Assembly: GCF_022637555.1 (NCBI RefSeq)
Contig: NZ_CP093342.1
Coordinates: forward strand, 310,001 to 374,000
DNA: 64,000 nt
Direction of reading: 5' to 3'
Origin: Microbacterium sp. H1-D42
GTDB taxonomy: Bacteria; Actinomycetota; Actinomycetes; Actinomycetales; Microbacteriaceae
The notes under the pieces were generated by a model, which saw only the letters and a program-made list of their open reading frames with translations, was not told the origin of the DNA and searched no databases. Below, one piece after another: positions 43,358 to 51,655 of this stretch (position 1 is the stretch's first letter; the number at the start of each line of letters is the position of its first letter). A program made the position numbers and the translations under genes.

Positions 43358-44781
43358 GAAGTGCGTCCTTCCGGAACGGGCTGTCGAGGATGCGGGGAGT
43401 CGCCGAGCGCGAGTTGCAGATCCCACAGCTGCAGGGTCAGCTCGTCCCGGATGCCCGAATATGCGGGGTCGAGGTGCATGCTGTGCAGTTCGTGAGGATC
43501 CTTCTCGAGATCGAACAGCTCCCACTCTGGCGGGTAGGTGACGTTGCTCGCGTTGGGCAGTCCCATGCCGTCGGCGTAGAAGTAGATGAGCTTGTACCGC
43601 TCGGTGCGGATGCCGTAGTGCGCCCACACGTGGTGCATGTGGTCGTCGTGCTCGTAGAACCGGTAGTAGTGCGCGGCGCGCACCGGTGCGGGGTCTTCGC
43701 CGGTCAGCATCGGGGCGAGGCTCGCGCCCTGCATGGCGGCGGGGGCGGCGACGCCGGCGAAGTCGAGGATGGTCTGCGCGATGTCGACGTTCGAGACCAG
43801 GGTGTCGGATGCCCGGCCTGCGGCGACCCGCGATGGATAGCTCAGCACGAGTGGCATCCGCAGCGACTCCTCGTACATGAAGCGCTTGTCGAACCAGCCG
43901 TGCTCGCCGAGGTAGAAGCCCTGATCGGATCCGTAGACCGTGACGGTGTCATCGAACTGGCCGTTCTCGGTCAGGAAGCCGGTGAGCGCCTGCACGCTCT
44001 CATCGACGGCGGCCACGCAGCGCAGATAGTCCTGCATGTAGCGCTGGTACTTCCACACGGCGCGCTCGGCATAGTCGAGCTCGGTCGGCGGCTGCTGCTT
44101 GAGGTCGACGTCGGCCAGGTAGTCGGCGATGCGCATCGTGGCGTGGTGCGCTGGTGTGCCCCGGCCCTCGTAGTCGTCATCGAACGTCGGCGGCAGCGGG
44201 ATCGGGTCGGTGAACAGGTCGCTGTGACGCGGATGCGGCAGCCACGGGCGATGCGGCGCCTTGTGCCAGACCAGCACGCAGTACGGCTCGTCGCCCTGCT
44301 CGGCCATCCAGGAGAGCGCCCTCTCAGTGAGGACATCGGTGACATACCCCTCATGCTGCACTGGGCCGTCAGCGGTGAGGAACTGCGGGTCGAAGTACTC
44401 GCCCTGATCGGGCAGCACCTCCCAGTGGTCGAAGCCGGTCGGGTCGTAGCCCTCACCATGACCGAGGTGCCACTTGCCGAACATCGCGGTGCGGTACCCG
44501 GCGGCCTTCAGCGCCGTGATGAACGTCTCATGATCGTTCGACAGCTGCGTCGAGAGAGTGGTCACCGCACTGGTGTGGCTGTAGGTGCCGGTGAGGATGG
44601 CCGCGCGGCTGGGGGTGCACAGCGAGTTCTCGACCAGTGCGCGATCGAAGCGCATTCCGGCCTCGGCGATCGCGTCGATGCCTGGGGTGGTGTTCACGAC
44701 CGATCCGTAGGCGCTGATCGCGTTCGAGGCGTGATCGTCGGTGAGGATGAACACGAAATTGGGTCGTCTGTGCACGCTCAT
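43354..44781 (-). CDS. type I (formylglycine) sulfatase, cytoplasmic, 475 aa
   Basis: The sulfatase motif is [12 protein letters not shown] with Cys55 as formylglycine precursor. Metal Asp15/Asp16 lie in [21 protein letters not shown] and [18 protein letters not shown] follow, a pattern common in N-acetylglucosamine-6-sulfatase-like and heparan-type exo-sulfatases. No signal peptide. First gene of the operon sulfatase - GH5 - sulfatase, with AAGGAGG ribosome site. Its promoter (-10 TACGGT at 44868-44863) abuts operator B and is divergent from the ABC importer operon. It is distant in sequence from the second sulfatase, so the two probably remove different sulfate esters. Confidence 0.9.
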   Translation of the reverse strand: MSVHRRPNFVFILTDDHASNAISAYGSVVNTTPGIDAIAEAGMRFDRALVENSLCTPSRAAILTGTYSHTSAVTTLSTQLSNDHETFITALKAAGYRTAMFGKWHLGHGEGYDPTGFDHWEVLPDQGEYFDPQFLTADGPVQHEGYVTDVLTERALSWMAEQGDEPYCVLVWHKAPHRPWLPHPRHSDLFTDPIPLPPTFDDDYEGRGTPAHHATMRIADYLADVDLKQQPPTELDYAERAVWKYQRYMQDYLRCVAAVDESVQALTGFLTENGQFDDTVTVYGSDQGFYLGEHGWFDKRFMYEESLRMPLVLSYPSRVAAGRASDTLVSNVDIAQTILDFAGVAAPAAMQGASLAPMLTGEDPAPVRAAHYYRFYEHDDHMHHVWAHYGIRTERYKLIYFYADGMGLPNASNVTYPPEWELFDLEKDPHELHSMHLDPAYSGIRDELTLQLWDLQLALGDSPHPRQPVPEGRTS

Positions 44782-44832
44782 CGTGGCCTCCTTGTCGGCG
44801 ATGCGGAGTTATGCAGGTGTGATTCCAGGGCG

Positions 44833-44862
44833 TTGGACGCGGGTTGTGTCCTGTGCAATACT
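44833..44862 (+). promoter_or_regulatory. promoter of the ABC importer operon
   Basis: The -35 TTGGAC (44833-44838), an 18-bp spacer and the -10 AATACT (44857-44862) place the start point near 44869, inside operator B. A LacI-type repressor bound there would block this promoter directly. Confidence 0.55.
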
Positions 44863-44867
44863 TACCG

Positions 44868-44885
44868 TACTATATCGCTTTAGTA
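44868..44885. promoter_or_regulatory. LacI-type operator B (sulfatase / ABC importer)
   Basis: The core ACTATATCGCTTTAGT (44869-44884; ACTAAAGCGATATAGT on the other strand) is extended to an 18-bp imperfect palindrome. On the leftward strand it is followed immediately by TACGGT, exactly as operator A is followed by the regulator's -10. It also covers the expected rightward start point, so both divergent operons should be repressed together. Confidence 0.8.
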
Positions 44886-44940
44886 AAGGATGCCCGAGCA
44901 CACCCGCTGAGGCTCCTGGCCACTTCGAAGGAGAATGCCC

Positions 44941-46230
44941 ATGAAGATCCGATCGATTCTCGCCGCGGGTGCCGCGGCATCGGTCGTTCTCGTCCTTGCC
45001 GGTTGCACCGGTGCCGGCGCCCCCCAGAGCGGTGGCTCGGCGGACGGCGAGATCACAGGCGAGATCACGTTCCAGACGTGGTCGCTGAAGAACGACAAGT
45101 TCACCCCCTACTTCGAGAACGTGATCGACTCGTTCGAGAAGGAGCACGAGGGCGTCAAGGTCAAGTGGATCGACCAGCCGGCCGACGGCTACGAGGACAA
45201 GATCCTGCAGCAGGCAGAGTCCGGCGAACTTCCCGATGTCGTCAACCTGCCCCCGGAGTACGCGGCTGAGCTCGCCAAGGCCGGACAGCTGGTCGACCTG
45301 AAGAAGGACTCCAAGGTCATCGGCGACTACGTCGACGGCGGTCTCGCCGGTTACACCTACGACGGGCTCGAGGGCACCTACGGCTTCCCGTGGTACCTCG
45401 GCACCAACCTGAACTACTGGAACATGGAGCTGCTCGCCAAGGCCGGCATCACCGCACCGCCGGCGGACTTCTCCGCCACTCTCGACGCCGCAGACAAGCT
45501 CGCGGCCGAGGGTGTGCAGATGATGTCGGACATCCCCGACGTCAAGTCGCTGCAGTGGATGGTCACCGACATGGGCGACGAGTACCCCTTCCTCAAGGAC
45601 GGCACGTTCCTCTTCGACACCCCTGAGGCCGAGGCGATCATCGAGCGCTACGCCGAGCTCTACAAGGCAGGTGGCGTCAGCCCCGAGGCGCTGCAGAACG
45701 CCGGCGCCGCGAACGCGAACGTCAACAACTTCAACAAGTCGACTGTCGCGTGGACCACGGCCGGCCCGAACTACATCGACAAGGACGTGGCGGTCAACGC
45801 CCCGAACCTGCTTCCGCATGTCAAGGTCAGCGGCGGCTTCGGCGACGCCCCGCTCTTCCTGCAGGGCATCAGCGTCGGCGCCACCAGCAAGAACCCGGCG
45901 ACGGCCATGGCATTCGCCGAGTACGTCACCGACACGGCCAACCAGATCGAGTTCGTGAAGCTCGCAGCCGGCTTCTTCCCCGGCACCAAGGCAGCGAACG
46001 ACGACCCCGAGGCATTCGCCGAGACCGCGCAGAACCCCGAGCAGGCTGAGGCGACGAAGTTCGCCGCGGCGCAGATGGACTCCGCTCGCACCCCGGGTGC
46101 CCCCGGCTTCTCCGAGGCGATGAACACCTACGCCAAGCAGCAGATCGCCCTCGCCGTGCGCGGCGACATCACGGCGAAGGAGGCCCTGACGAAGGGTCAG
46201 GACTACGCCAACGAGAACGCCACCGACTGA
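44941..46230 (+). CDS. sugar ABC transporter substrate-binding lipoprotein
   Basis: The protein is about 429 aa from the ATG at 44941 (AAGGAG 7 nt upstream; an ATG at 44935 is the alternative). The signal peptide has a lipobox LVLAGC at Cys22, so it is anchored to the outer face of the membrane. The solute-binding domain (family 1, oligosaccharide type) has ITFQTWSLKNDKFTPYF, DGLEGTYGFPWYLGTNLNYW and FLQGISVGATSKNP. It is the first gene of the importer operon and likely binds glycans released by the GH18 enzyme. Confidence 0.93.
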   Translation: MKIRSILAAGAAASVVLVLAGCTGAGAPQSGGSADGEITGEITFQTWSLKNDKFTPYFENVIDSFEKEHEGVKVKWIDQPADGYEDKILQQAESGELPDVVNLPPEYAAELAKAGQLVDLKKDSKVIGDYVDGGLAGYTYDGLEGTYGFPWYLGTNLNYWNMELLAKAGITAPPADFSATLDAADKLAAEGVQMMSDIPDVKSLQWMVTDMGDEYPFLKDGTFLFDTPEAEAIIERYAELYKAGGVSPEALQNAGAANANVNNFNKSTVAWTTAGPNYIDKDVAVNAPNLLPHVKVSGGFGDAPLFLQGISVGATSKNPATAMAFAEYVTDTANQIEFVKLAAGFFPGTKAANDDPEAFAETAQNPEQAEATKFAAAQMDSARTPGAPGFSEAMNTYAKQQIALAVRGDITAKEALTKGQDYANENATD

Positions 46231-46255
46231 TCGGTGATGCGGAGAGGGTGAGCAG

Positions 46256-47203
46256 ATGAGACGACAGCGCTGGTACACGCCGTACCTGCTGGTACTGCCA
46301 GGTGTGATCTGGGTCGTGGTGTTCGCACTGTGGCCGTTCCTGAACACGGTGGTGCTCGCGTTCACGGATGCTCGCCCTCTCCGACCGGTCCAATTCGTGG
46401 GACTGGACAACTTCGCCAAGCTCGGCGGCGATGAGCGCTTCGGCTACGCACTGACCACGTCGCTCGTCTACGTTGCGGTGTGCGTGCCCCTGCTGACGTT
46501 CATCCCGCTGCTGCTGGCGCTGCTCGTGCACCGGAAGGTGCCGGGTATCGGCTTCTTCCGCACGACCTTCTACTTCCCGGTGATCGCTTCGGCCGTGGTG
46601 GTCGCCATCGTCTGGGAATTCCTGTTCTCCAGCACCGGAACGATCAACGCCGCACTGAAGTTCTTCGGGCTGGCCGACCGGCCGATCGAGTTCCTCTCGG
46701 ACCGCTGGCTGCTGATCCTGTGCGCCATCGGCCTCACGGTGTGGAAGGGACTCGGCTACTACATGGTCGTGTACCTCGCCGCCCTCGGCAGCGTCGGGCG
46801 CGAGCTGCACGAGGCGGCCGCCATGGACGGAGCGGGCGCCTGGCGCCGGTTCTGGTCCGTCACCGTGCCCGGCGTCCGCGGACCGATGATGCTGGTCTCG
46901 GTGCTGATCTGCGTCGCCGCGATGCGCGTCTTCACCGAGCTCTACGTGCTCTCCGGCGGGTCCGGCGGGCCTGGTGGCCAATCGATGAGCATGGTGATGC
47001 TCATCCAGTCCATGGGCAAGGGGCTGAACGGCCAGATCGGCTACGCATCGGCGATCTCGATCGTGCTGTTCCTGCTCACCCTGGTGCCGCTGCTGATCGT
47101 CGGCATCGCCAACAACGGCGACATGATCCGCGAAATGGTGAACAACCGGCGTGCGCGTCGCGCGATGCGCGCCGCCAAGCGTGACGAGGAGGTCGCGGCA
47201 TGA
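46256..47203 (+). CDS. sugar ABC transporter permease, MalF/UgpA type
   Basis: The 315-aa protein has six TM helices with the binding-protein-dependent transport EAA loop (ELHEAAAMDGAGAWRRFWSVTV). The N-terminus WYTPYLLVLPGVIWVVVFAL is typical of the first permease of CUT1 systems. It ends with an ATGA overlap with the second permease gene, giving translational coupling. No ATPase gene is in the operon, so a shared MsiK-type ATPase is expected. Confidence 0.93.
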   Translation: MRRQRWYTPYLLVLPGVIWVVVFALWPFLNTVVLAFTDARPLRPVQFVGLDNFAKLGGDERFGYALTTSLVYVAVCVPLLTFIPLLLALLVHRKVPGIGFFRTTFYFPVIASAVVVAIVWEFLFSSTGTINAALKFFGLADRPIEFLSDRWLLILCAIGLTVWKGLGYYMVVYLAALGSVGRELHEAAAMDGAGAWRRFWSVTVPGVRGPMMLVSVLICVAAMRVFTELYVLSGGSGGPGGQSMSMVMLIQSMGKGLNGQIGYASAISIVLFLLTLVPLLIVGIANNGDMIREMVNNRRARRAMRAAKRDEEVAA

Positions 47204-48162
47204 GCCTGATGGGATCCCGCGAGACGACGGGCCTGGTCGAGCAGACCGAGGAGAGCATCAAGAGGCGAGGCGGCGCCGCACGCGAACCGCGCCACAAGGA
47301 GAAGCCGTACCGCACCAAGGGATCGGTCGACATCCTGAAGCCCTCCCTCGGCGGCCTCATCGGCAAGTACGCGCTGATGATCGCGATCTTCGTCGTGATG
47401 GTCTTCCCGTTCGTATGGCAGCTCTCCACCTCGTTCAAGGGCGCGACCGAGAACATCTACGACTTCCCGCCCTCGCTCATCCCACAGGCGCCGACGTGGG
47501 ACAACTACACCGAGGTGTTCCGCACGATCCCGGTGCTGGACTACGCCCGCAACTCGCTCGTGATCGCGGTCGGCACGGTGATCACCAACGTGATCTTCGC
47601 CACCCTCGGCGGCTACGCCCTCGGGTGCCTGAAGTTCCGCGGCAAGGGCATCATCATGGTGATCTTCTTCTCGACCCTGCTGCTGCCGGGCGAGGTCACC
47701 CTGACCAGCCAGTACCTGACGGTGAAGTCGCTCGGGCTCGCCAACACCCTGTGGGGCGTGTTCCTGCCAGGGGCGATCGCGGCGATCAACGTGCTGCTGA
47801 TGACCGCTGCGTGCCGCATGATCCCGGCCGACACCCTGGATGCCGCGACCATCGACGGCGCGAACACCCTGCAGCGGCTCCGTCACATCGTGTGGCCGAA
47901 CATCCGCGGGATGGTCTCGGTCGTCGCTCTGTTCGCCTTCATCGGCTCGTGGGACGAGTTCCTCTGGCCTCTGGTGGTGCTCTCGGACCCGGCCAACTAC
48001 ACGCTGACCGTCGGCATGGACTACCTGAACTCCACCTTCGGCGCGAACCCCCGTGTCATAGCCGCGGGCACGATGATCGCGCTCGTGCCGATCATCTTCC
48101 TCTTCGCCGTCCTGCAGAAACAGTTCTTCAAGGGCGTGGAAGAGGGCAGCGTCAAGGGATGA
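47200..48162 (+). CDS. sugar ABC transporter permease, MalG/UgpE type
   Basis: The 320-aa protein has a cytoplasmic N-terminus of about 55 residues and six TM helices. The EAA loop is DTLDAATIDGANTLQRLRHI and the end LQKQFFKGVEEGSVKG is typical of MalG-like permeases. Coupled by ATGA overlaps to the first permease gene and to the GH20 gene, so importer and hexosaminidase are made together. Confidence 0.93.
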   Translation: MSLMGSRETTGLVEQTEESIKRRGGAAREPRHKEKPYRTKGSVDILKPSLGGLIGKYALMIAIFVVMVFPFVWQLSTSFKGATENIYDFPPSLIPQAPTWDNYTEVFRTIPVLDYARNSLVIAVGTVITNVIFATLGGYALGCLKFRGKGIIMVIFFSTLLLPGEVTLTSQYLTVKSLGLANTLWGVFLPGAIAAINVLLMTAACRMIPADTLDAATIDGANTLQRLRHIVWPNIRGMVSVVALFAFIGSWDEFLWPLVVLSDPANYTLTVGMDYLNSTFGANPRVIAAGTMIALVPIIFLFAVLQKQFFKGVEEGSVKG

Positions 48163-49667
48163 CCGTCCGCTGGCTCGCCCTGCCGCAGCCGTCATCGGTG
48201 CAGCTGACCGACGATCGGTGGTCGCCCTCCGCCGTCGAGGTCGTCGTCGAGGACGACGGCTTCGCCGCGGAGGCGGCGAGACTGCGCGTCGAGCTCGCCG
48301 CCCTCGGCATCGAGCCGGGACAGGAGTCCCGCATCGTGCTGCGTCGCGCAGCGCCACAGGCCGCCTCGTCGGGCACGGCACTGGTTCCGGGGGGAGTCGC
48401 CGTTCCCGACGAGGCCTACGCGATCGACATCGCCGACCGGGTCGTCATCACCGCAGCATCCGACGTCGGCGTCTTCCGCGCCACCAGGCAGCTGCTGCAC
48501 AATCTGAGCGCGCAGGGCTTCGTCCCACGCGGACAGGTCGCCGGCGCACCGGCCGTCGGCGAGCGCGGCATCCATGTCGATGCCGCGCGCAAGCACTATC
48601 CGGCGGACTGGATCATCGCGCTGCTGCACGATGCAGCAGACGTCGGGGTGAACGTGTTCCAGTGGCACTTCTCTGAGAACGAGGGGTTCCGCCTGGAGTC
48701 GCAGGCCTTTCCTGAGGTCGTCTCGGCCGAGCACATCACGCGCGCAGAGGCGGCGCAGATCATCGAGACAGCGCGGTCGCTGCACATCGATGTGGTCCCC
48801 TCGCTCGACATGCCCGGGCATCTGCGTCAGGTGCTCTCGGCGCATCCCGACCTGCGTCTGCCGCCTGGAACCGATCCGGAAGACCCCGCCGAAGCCGGGA
48901 TCATCGGCACCGACCACGCCCTCGACATCACCCGCGACGAGTCAGTCGACTTCGCCTGCCGGCTGATCGACGACATGGTGGGCGTGTTCCCGCACAGCAC
49001 GCGATGGAATCTCGGCGGCGACGAGTTCGTCGCGTTCGAGCGCATCGAGGACTATCCGGCGCTGACGGATGCCGCGCACGCGCGCTATGGCGAGAGCGGC
49101 ACCGGGTTCGACCTGCTGACCGACTTCGTGAACAGGATCGCCGCGCACCTGCGCGGCCTCGGCCTGCAGCCGCGCGCATGGAACGACGGGATGCTGCGCA
49201 GCGAGATCGTGCAGCTCGACCCTGAGGTCGAGCTGACGTGGTGGACGAATTGGCACGCCGAGATGCGCCCAGTGTCGGATGCTGTCGCCGCCGGCCACCG
49301 GATCGTGAACGTCAACGATGCGCTGTTCTACTACGTGCTCGGCGAGAACGCCGGCTATCGCTATCCGTCTGCGCAGCGCATCTGGGAGGCCGACTGGCAC
49401 CCGGGGCTGTTCCCCGCGCTGTGGGGTGCTGGCGGGCAGGCCACGCGGCGGCAGGAGCTCGTGGCCCCGTACCCCGACCTGCTGCTCGGCTGCTCGTTTG
49501 CGATCTGGTCCGACCGACCGGACGCTCAGACCGTCGAAGAGGCGGCAGCGGGCATCCGATCACCCCTTCGCGCGATGGCGGAGCGAGGCTGGAACGGCGG
49601 CAGCGCGCTGTCTCTCGACGAGTTCGTCGCGCTGGACGCGGCGATCGGCCAGACACGCGGCGAGTAG
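48159..49667 (+). CDS. GH20 beta-N-acetylhexosaminidase, cytoplasmic
   Basis: The product is about 502 aa; the ATG overlaps the stop of the permease gene. An N-terminal alpha/beta (GH20b-like) domain comes at residues ~1-130. The catalytic barrel begins ERGIHVDAARKHYPADWI, with FQWHFSENEGFRLES and the catalytic Asp288-Glu289 in WNLGGDEFVAFE. The substrate N-acetyl group would act as nucleophile. There is no signal peptide, so it acts on imported oligosaccharides, for example GlcNAc antennae. The last Trp/Asp substrate region (CSFAIWSDRPDAQ) is kept. It joins the importer in one operon. Confidence 0.92.
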   Translation: MTVRWLALPQPSSVQLTDDRWSPSAVEVVVEDDGFAAEAARLRVELAALGIEPGQESRIVLRRAAPQAASSGTALVPGGVAVPDEAYAIDIADRVVITAASDVGVFRATRQLLHNLSAQGFVPRGQVAGAPAVGERGIHVDAARKHYPADWIIALLHDAADVGVNVFQWHFSENEGFRLESQAFPEVVSAEHITRAEAAQIIETARSLHIDVVPSLDMPGHLRQVLSAHPDLRLPPGTDPEDPAEAGIIGTDHALDITRDESVDFACRLIDDMVGVFPHSTRWNLGGDEFVAFERIEDYPALTDAAHARYGESGTGFDLLTDFVNRIAAHLRGLGLQPRAWNDGMLRSEIVQLDPEVELTWWTNWHAEMRPVSDAVAAGHRIVNVNDALFYYVLGENAGYRYPSAQRIWEADWHPGLFPALWGAGGQATRRQELVAPYPDLLLGCSFAIWSDRPDAQTVEEAAAGIRSPLRAMAERGWNGGSALSLDEFVALDAAIGQTRGE

Positions 49668-49702
49668 CCGCGACCGAACGCTGACACCCTCTGCTACGGT
49701 TC

Positions 49703-49718
49703 ACTAAATCGCTATAGT
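49703..49718. promoter_or_regulatory. LacI-type operator C (GH18 promoter)
   Basis: The sequence ACTAAATCGCTATAGT is a near-perfect match to operators A and B. The right half contains TATAGT (49713-49718), a good -10 hexamer for the downstream GH18 gene, so binding would cover the promoter. It lies 73 bp upstream of the ATG. Confidence 0.78.
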
Positions 49719-49791
49719 TCCGGACCTCATCTCGTTCGGGATCGCGGCGATTCGATTCAAGAGATCCCCACTCGAAGAAGAGAGAAGTGAC

Positions 49792-51048
49792 ATGAAGAGA
49801 ACGACAGCACTGGGCCTCGGTGCAGTCCTCACCGGCCTTGCGGCATTCAGCGTTGCACCCGCCATGGCCGAGGAGTCCCCAGCTCCCGTCGGCAACACGG
49901 CGCACTGCGAAGCCGAACCGCTGACGATGGCGTACTACCGCACCTGGCGCGATGTGACGGTGCCTCAGAACGCGAACTCGAACCTGCCCGACCCCAACGT
50001 CACGCGCATGAGCGACCTGCCCACCGAGATCGACGTGGCGATGGTGTTCGACGCCGGCGACACGGCCGACACCGACTACTGGGACACGTTGCGCGACGAG
50101 TACGTGCCGGCGCTGCACGCCCAGGGAACCCGCGCCGTCTACACGCTATGGATCGATGACCTGGCGAAGGCCGACATCCCGCTGACCGATGCCGCGTACC
50201 AGGAGTACGCCCAGGAGCTCGTCGACACCTACGTGACGCCCTACGGGCTGGACGGCATCGACGTCGACGTGGAGTCGTACCCCCGCGGCGACGACCTCAC
50301 GCGTGCGATCGGCGTGTTCAACGCGCTTGGCGAGCTGATCGGGCCGAAGTCCGGCACCGACAAGCTCTTCATCTTCGACACGAACCAGACCGGCAGCACC
50401 GACCTGTTCGAGGCCGTCTCGAGCAATGTGTCCTTCGTGCTGCTGCAGGCGTACGGCCGCGACGTCACGCGGATGCAGTCGACGTGGAACACGTTCGCCG
50501 ATGACATCGCGCCCTGCCAGTTCCTGCCCGGCTTCTCGTTCCCGGAAGAGCAGGATCGCACCCACTGGGGTGACGCCGAGGGTCTCTACGACCCGGCGAC
50601 GGCTGCAGGCTTCACGGCGCACAAGTACGCGACCTGGCAGCCGGAGGTCGGCACCAAGGGCGGATTCTTCTCGTACGCCGTCGACCGCGACGGAAAGGTC
50701 TGGGGCGACAACACGATCACCCCGACCTCGTTCACGTGGATGAAGAACCTCGCCGCCGTGCAGGATGACGCCGCAGGCGTCGCACCGGATGCGCCCGAAG
50801 CGGCCCTCGCAGCGGATCGCGTGACCCTCAGCGGCATCGGCGCGCCCGGGGCCACGGTCGAGGTGTCGGTCGCAGGGCCGGGGCGCGTGCCCTCGGCAGC
50901 ATCCACCACGGCCGCCGTGGACGGAAGCTGGACGATCGTCCTCGATCGCAAGCTCACCGTGCCGCAGACCGCCAGCGTCACTCAGAAGCTCGGCAACACC
51001 GGATCATCCGACGCGGTCGACGTGCGCTTCCGCCCGATGGATCGCTGA
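49792..51048 (+). CDS. secreted GH18 endo-beta-N-acetylglucosaminidase, EndoS/CP40-like
   Basis: The 418-aa protein has a signal peptide (residues 1-26, cleavage after AMA). The GH18 catalytic domain has the DxxDxDxE motif DGIDVDVE (Asp154, Asp157, Asp159, catalytic Glu161). Segments TMAYYRTWRD, LPTEIDVAMVF, YVPALHAQGTRAVY, ELIGPKSGTDKLFIFD, FLPGFSFPEEQ and TKGGFFSYAVDRDGK follow, in order, the catalytic domain of streptococcal EndoS and corynebacterial CP40, which cut the chitobiose core of IgG N-glycans. A C-terminal Ig-like domain (residues ~335-418) replaces the long EndoS accessory domains. It has its own operator-controlled promoter. Confidence 0.85.
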   Translation: MKRTTALGLGAVLTGLAAFSVAPAMAEESPAPVGNTAHCEAEPLTMAYYRTWRDVTVPQNANSNLPDPNVTRMSDLPTEIDVAMVFDAGDTADTDYWDTLRDEYVPALHAQGTRAVYTLWIDDLAKADIPLTDAAYQEYAQELVDTYVTPYGLDGIDVDVESYPRGDDLTRAIGVFNALGELIGPKSGTDKLFIFDTNQTGSTDLFEAVSSNVSFVLLQAYGRDVTRMQSTWNTFADDIAPCQFLPGFSFPEEQDRTHWGDAEGLYDPATAAGFTAHKYATWQPEVGTKGGFFSYAVDRDGKVWGDNTITPTSFTWMKNLAAVQDDAAGVAPDAPEAALAADRVTLSGIGAPGATVEVSVAGPGRVPSAASTTAAVDGSWTIVLDRKLTVPQTASVTQKLGNTGSSDAVDVRFRPMDR

Positions 51049-51067
51049 CCGAGCCGAGATGTGAGAG

Positions 51068-51098
51068 CGGCGGGGTGGGACGCGGTCCCACCCCGCCG
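51068..51098. terminator. strong GC terminator hairpin after the GH18 gene
   Basis: Perfect 14-bp arms CGGCGGGGTGGGAC (51068-51081) and 51085-51098 with a 3-nt GCG loop lie 20 nt past the stop codon. There is no T-tract. It marks the right end of the N-glycan locus. Confidence 0.8.
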
Positions 51099-51166
51099 TC
51101 CTGCGCGGGCCGCGGGTGCCGCTGCACCCGAATAGACTCTCCAAGGCACGACCCGAGAGGATCACC

Positions 51167-51640
51167 ATGACCGAGACACCGAAGAAGCACGTGGACTACA
51201 ACCCGGGCCCGCGAGTGGGAATCACCTTCTCCACCTTCGATCTGCTGCACGCCGGGCACATCATGATGCTCGCCGAGGCGAAGCGGCAGTGCGACTACCT
51301 GATCTGCGGTCTGCAGATGGACCCCACGCTCGACCGCCCCGAGAAGAACGCTCCGACCCAGACGGTCGTCGAGCGCTACATCCAGCTGCGCGGCTGCGAG
51401 TACGTCGACGAGATCGTGCCGTACTCCACCGAACAGGACCTCGAGGACATCCTGCGCTCGTTCAAGCTCGACGTGCGCATCGTCGGCGACGAGTACGAAG
51501 ATCGCGACTTCACCGGACGCGCGTACTGCGAAGAGGCCGGCATCGAGCTGTACTTCAACAGCCGCAACCACCGCTTCTCGAGCTCGGGCCTGCGCAAGAT
51601 CGTCGCGGCGAAGGAAGCCGAGCGCCTCTCGCGCGGCTGA
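51167..51640 (+). CDS. cytidylyltransferase-like protein (TagD/glycerol-3-phosphate type)
   Basis: The product is about 157 aa from the ATG at 51167 (ribosome site GAGAGG). The nucleotidyltransferase HxGH motif is in TFDLLHAGHIMMLAEA. Later come the KxxPxQTVVERYIQLRG region and an RFSSSGLR segment in place of the ISTT/ISSS signature. Family members form CDP-glycerol or similar activated alcohols for teichoic acid or lipid synthesis. It is monocistronic, between the GH18 terminator and the convergent Lrp-type gene; no wall-synthesis gene adjoins. Confidence 0.82.
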   Translation: MTETPKKHVDYNPGPRVGITFSTFDLLHAGHIMMLAEAKRQCDYLICGLQMDPTLDRPEKNAPTQTVVERYIQLRGCEYVDEIVPYSTEQDLEDILRSFKLDVRIVGDEYEDRDFTGRAYCEEAGIELYFNSRNHRFSSSGLRKIVAAKEAERLSRG

Positions 51641-51655
51641 CGCCCGAAACCGGCG

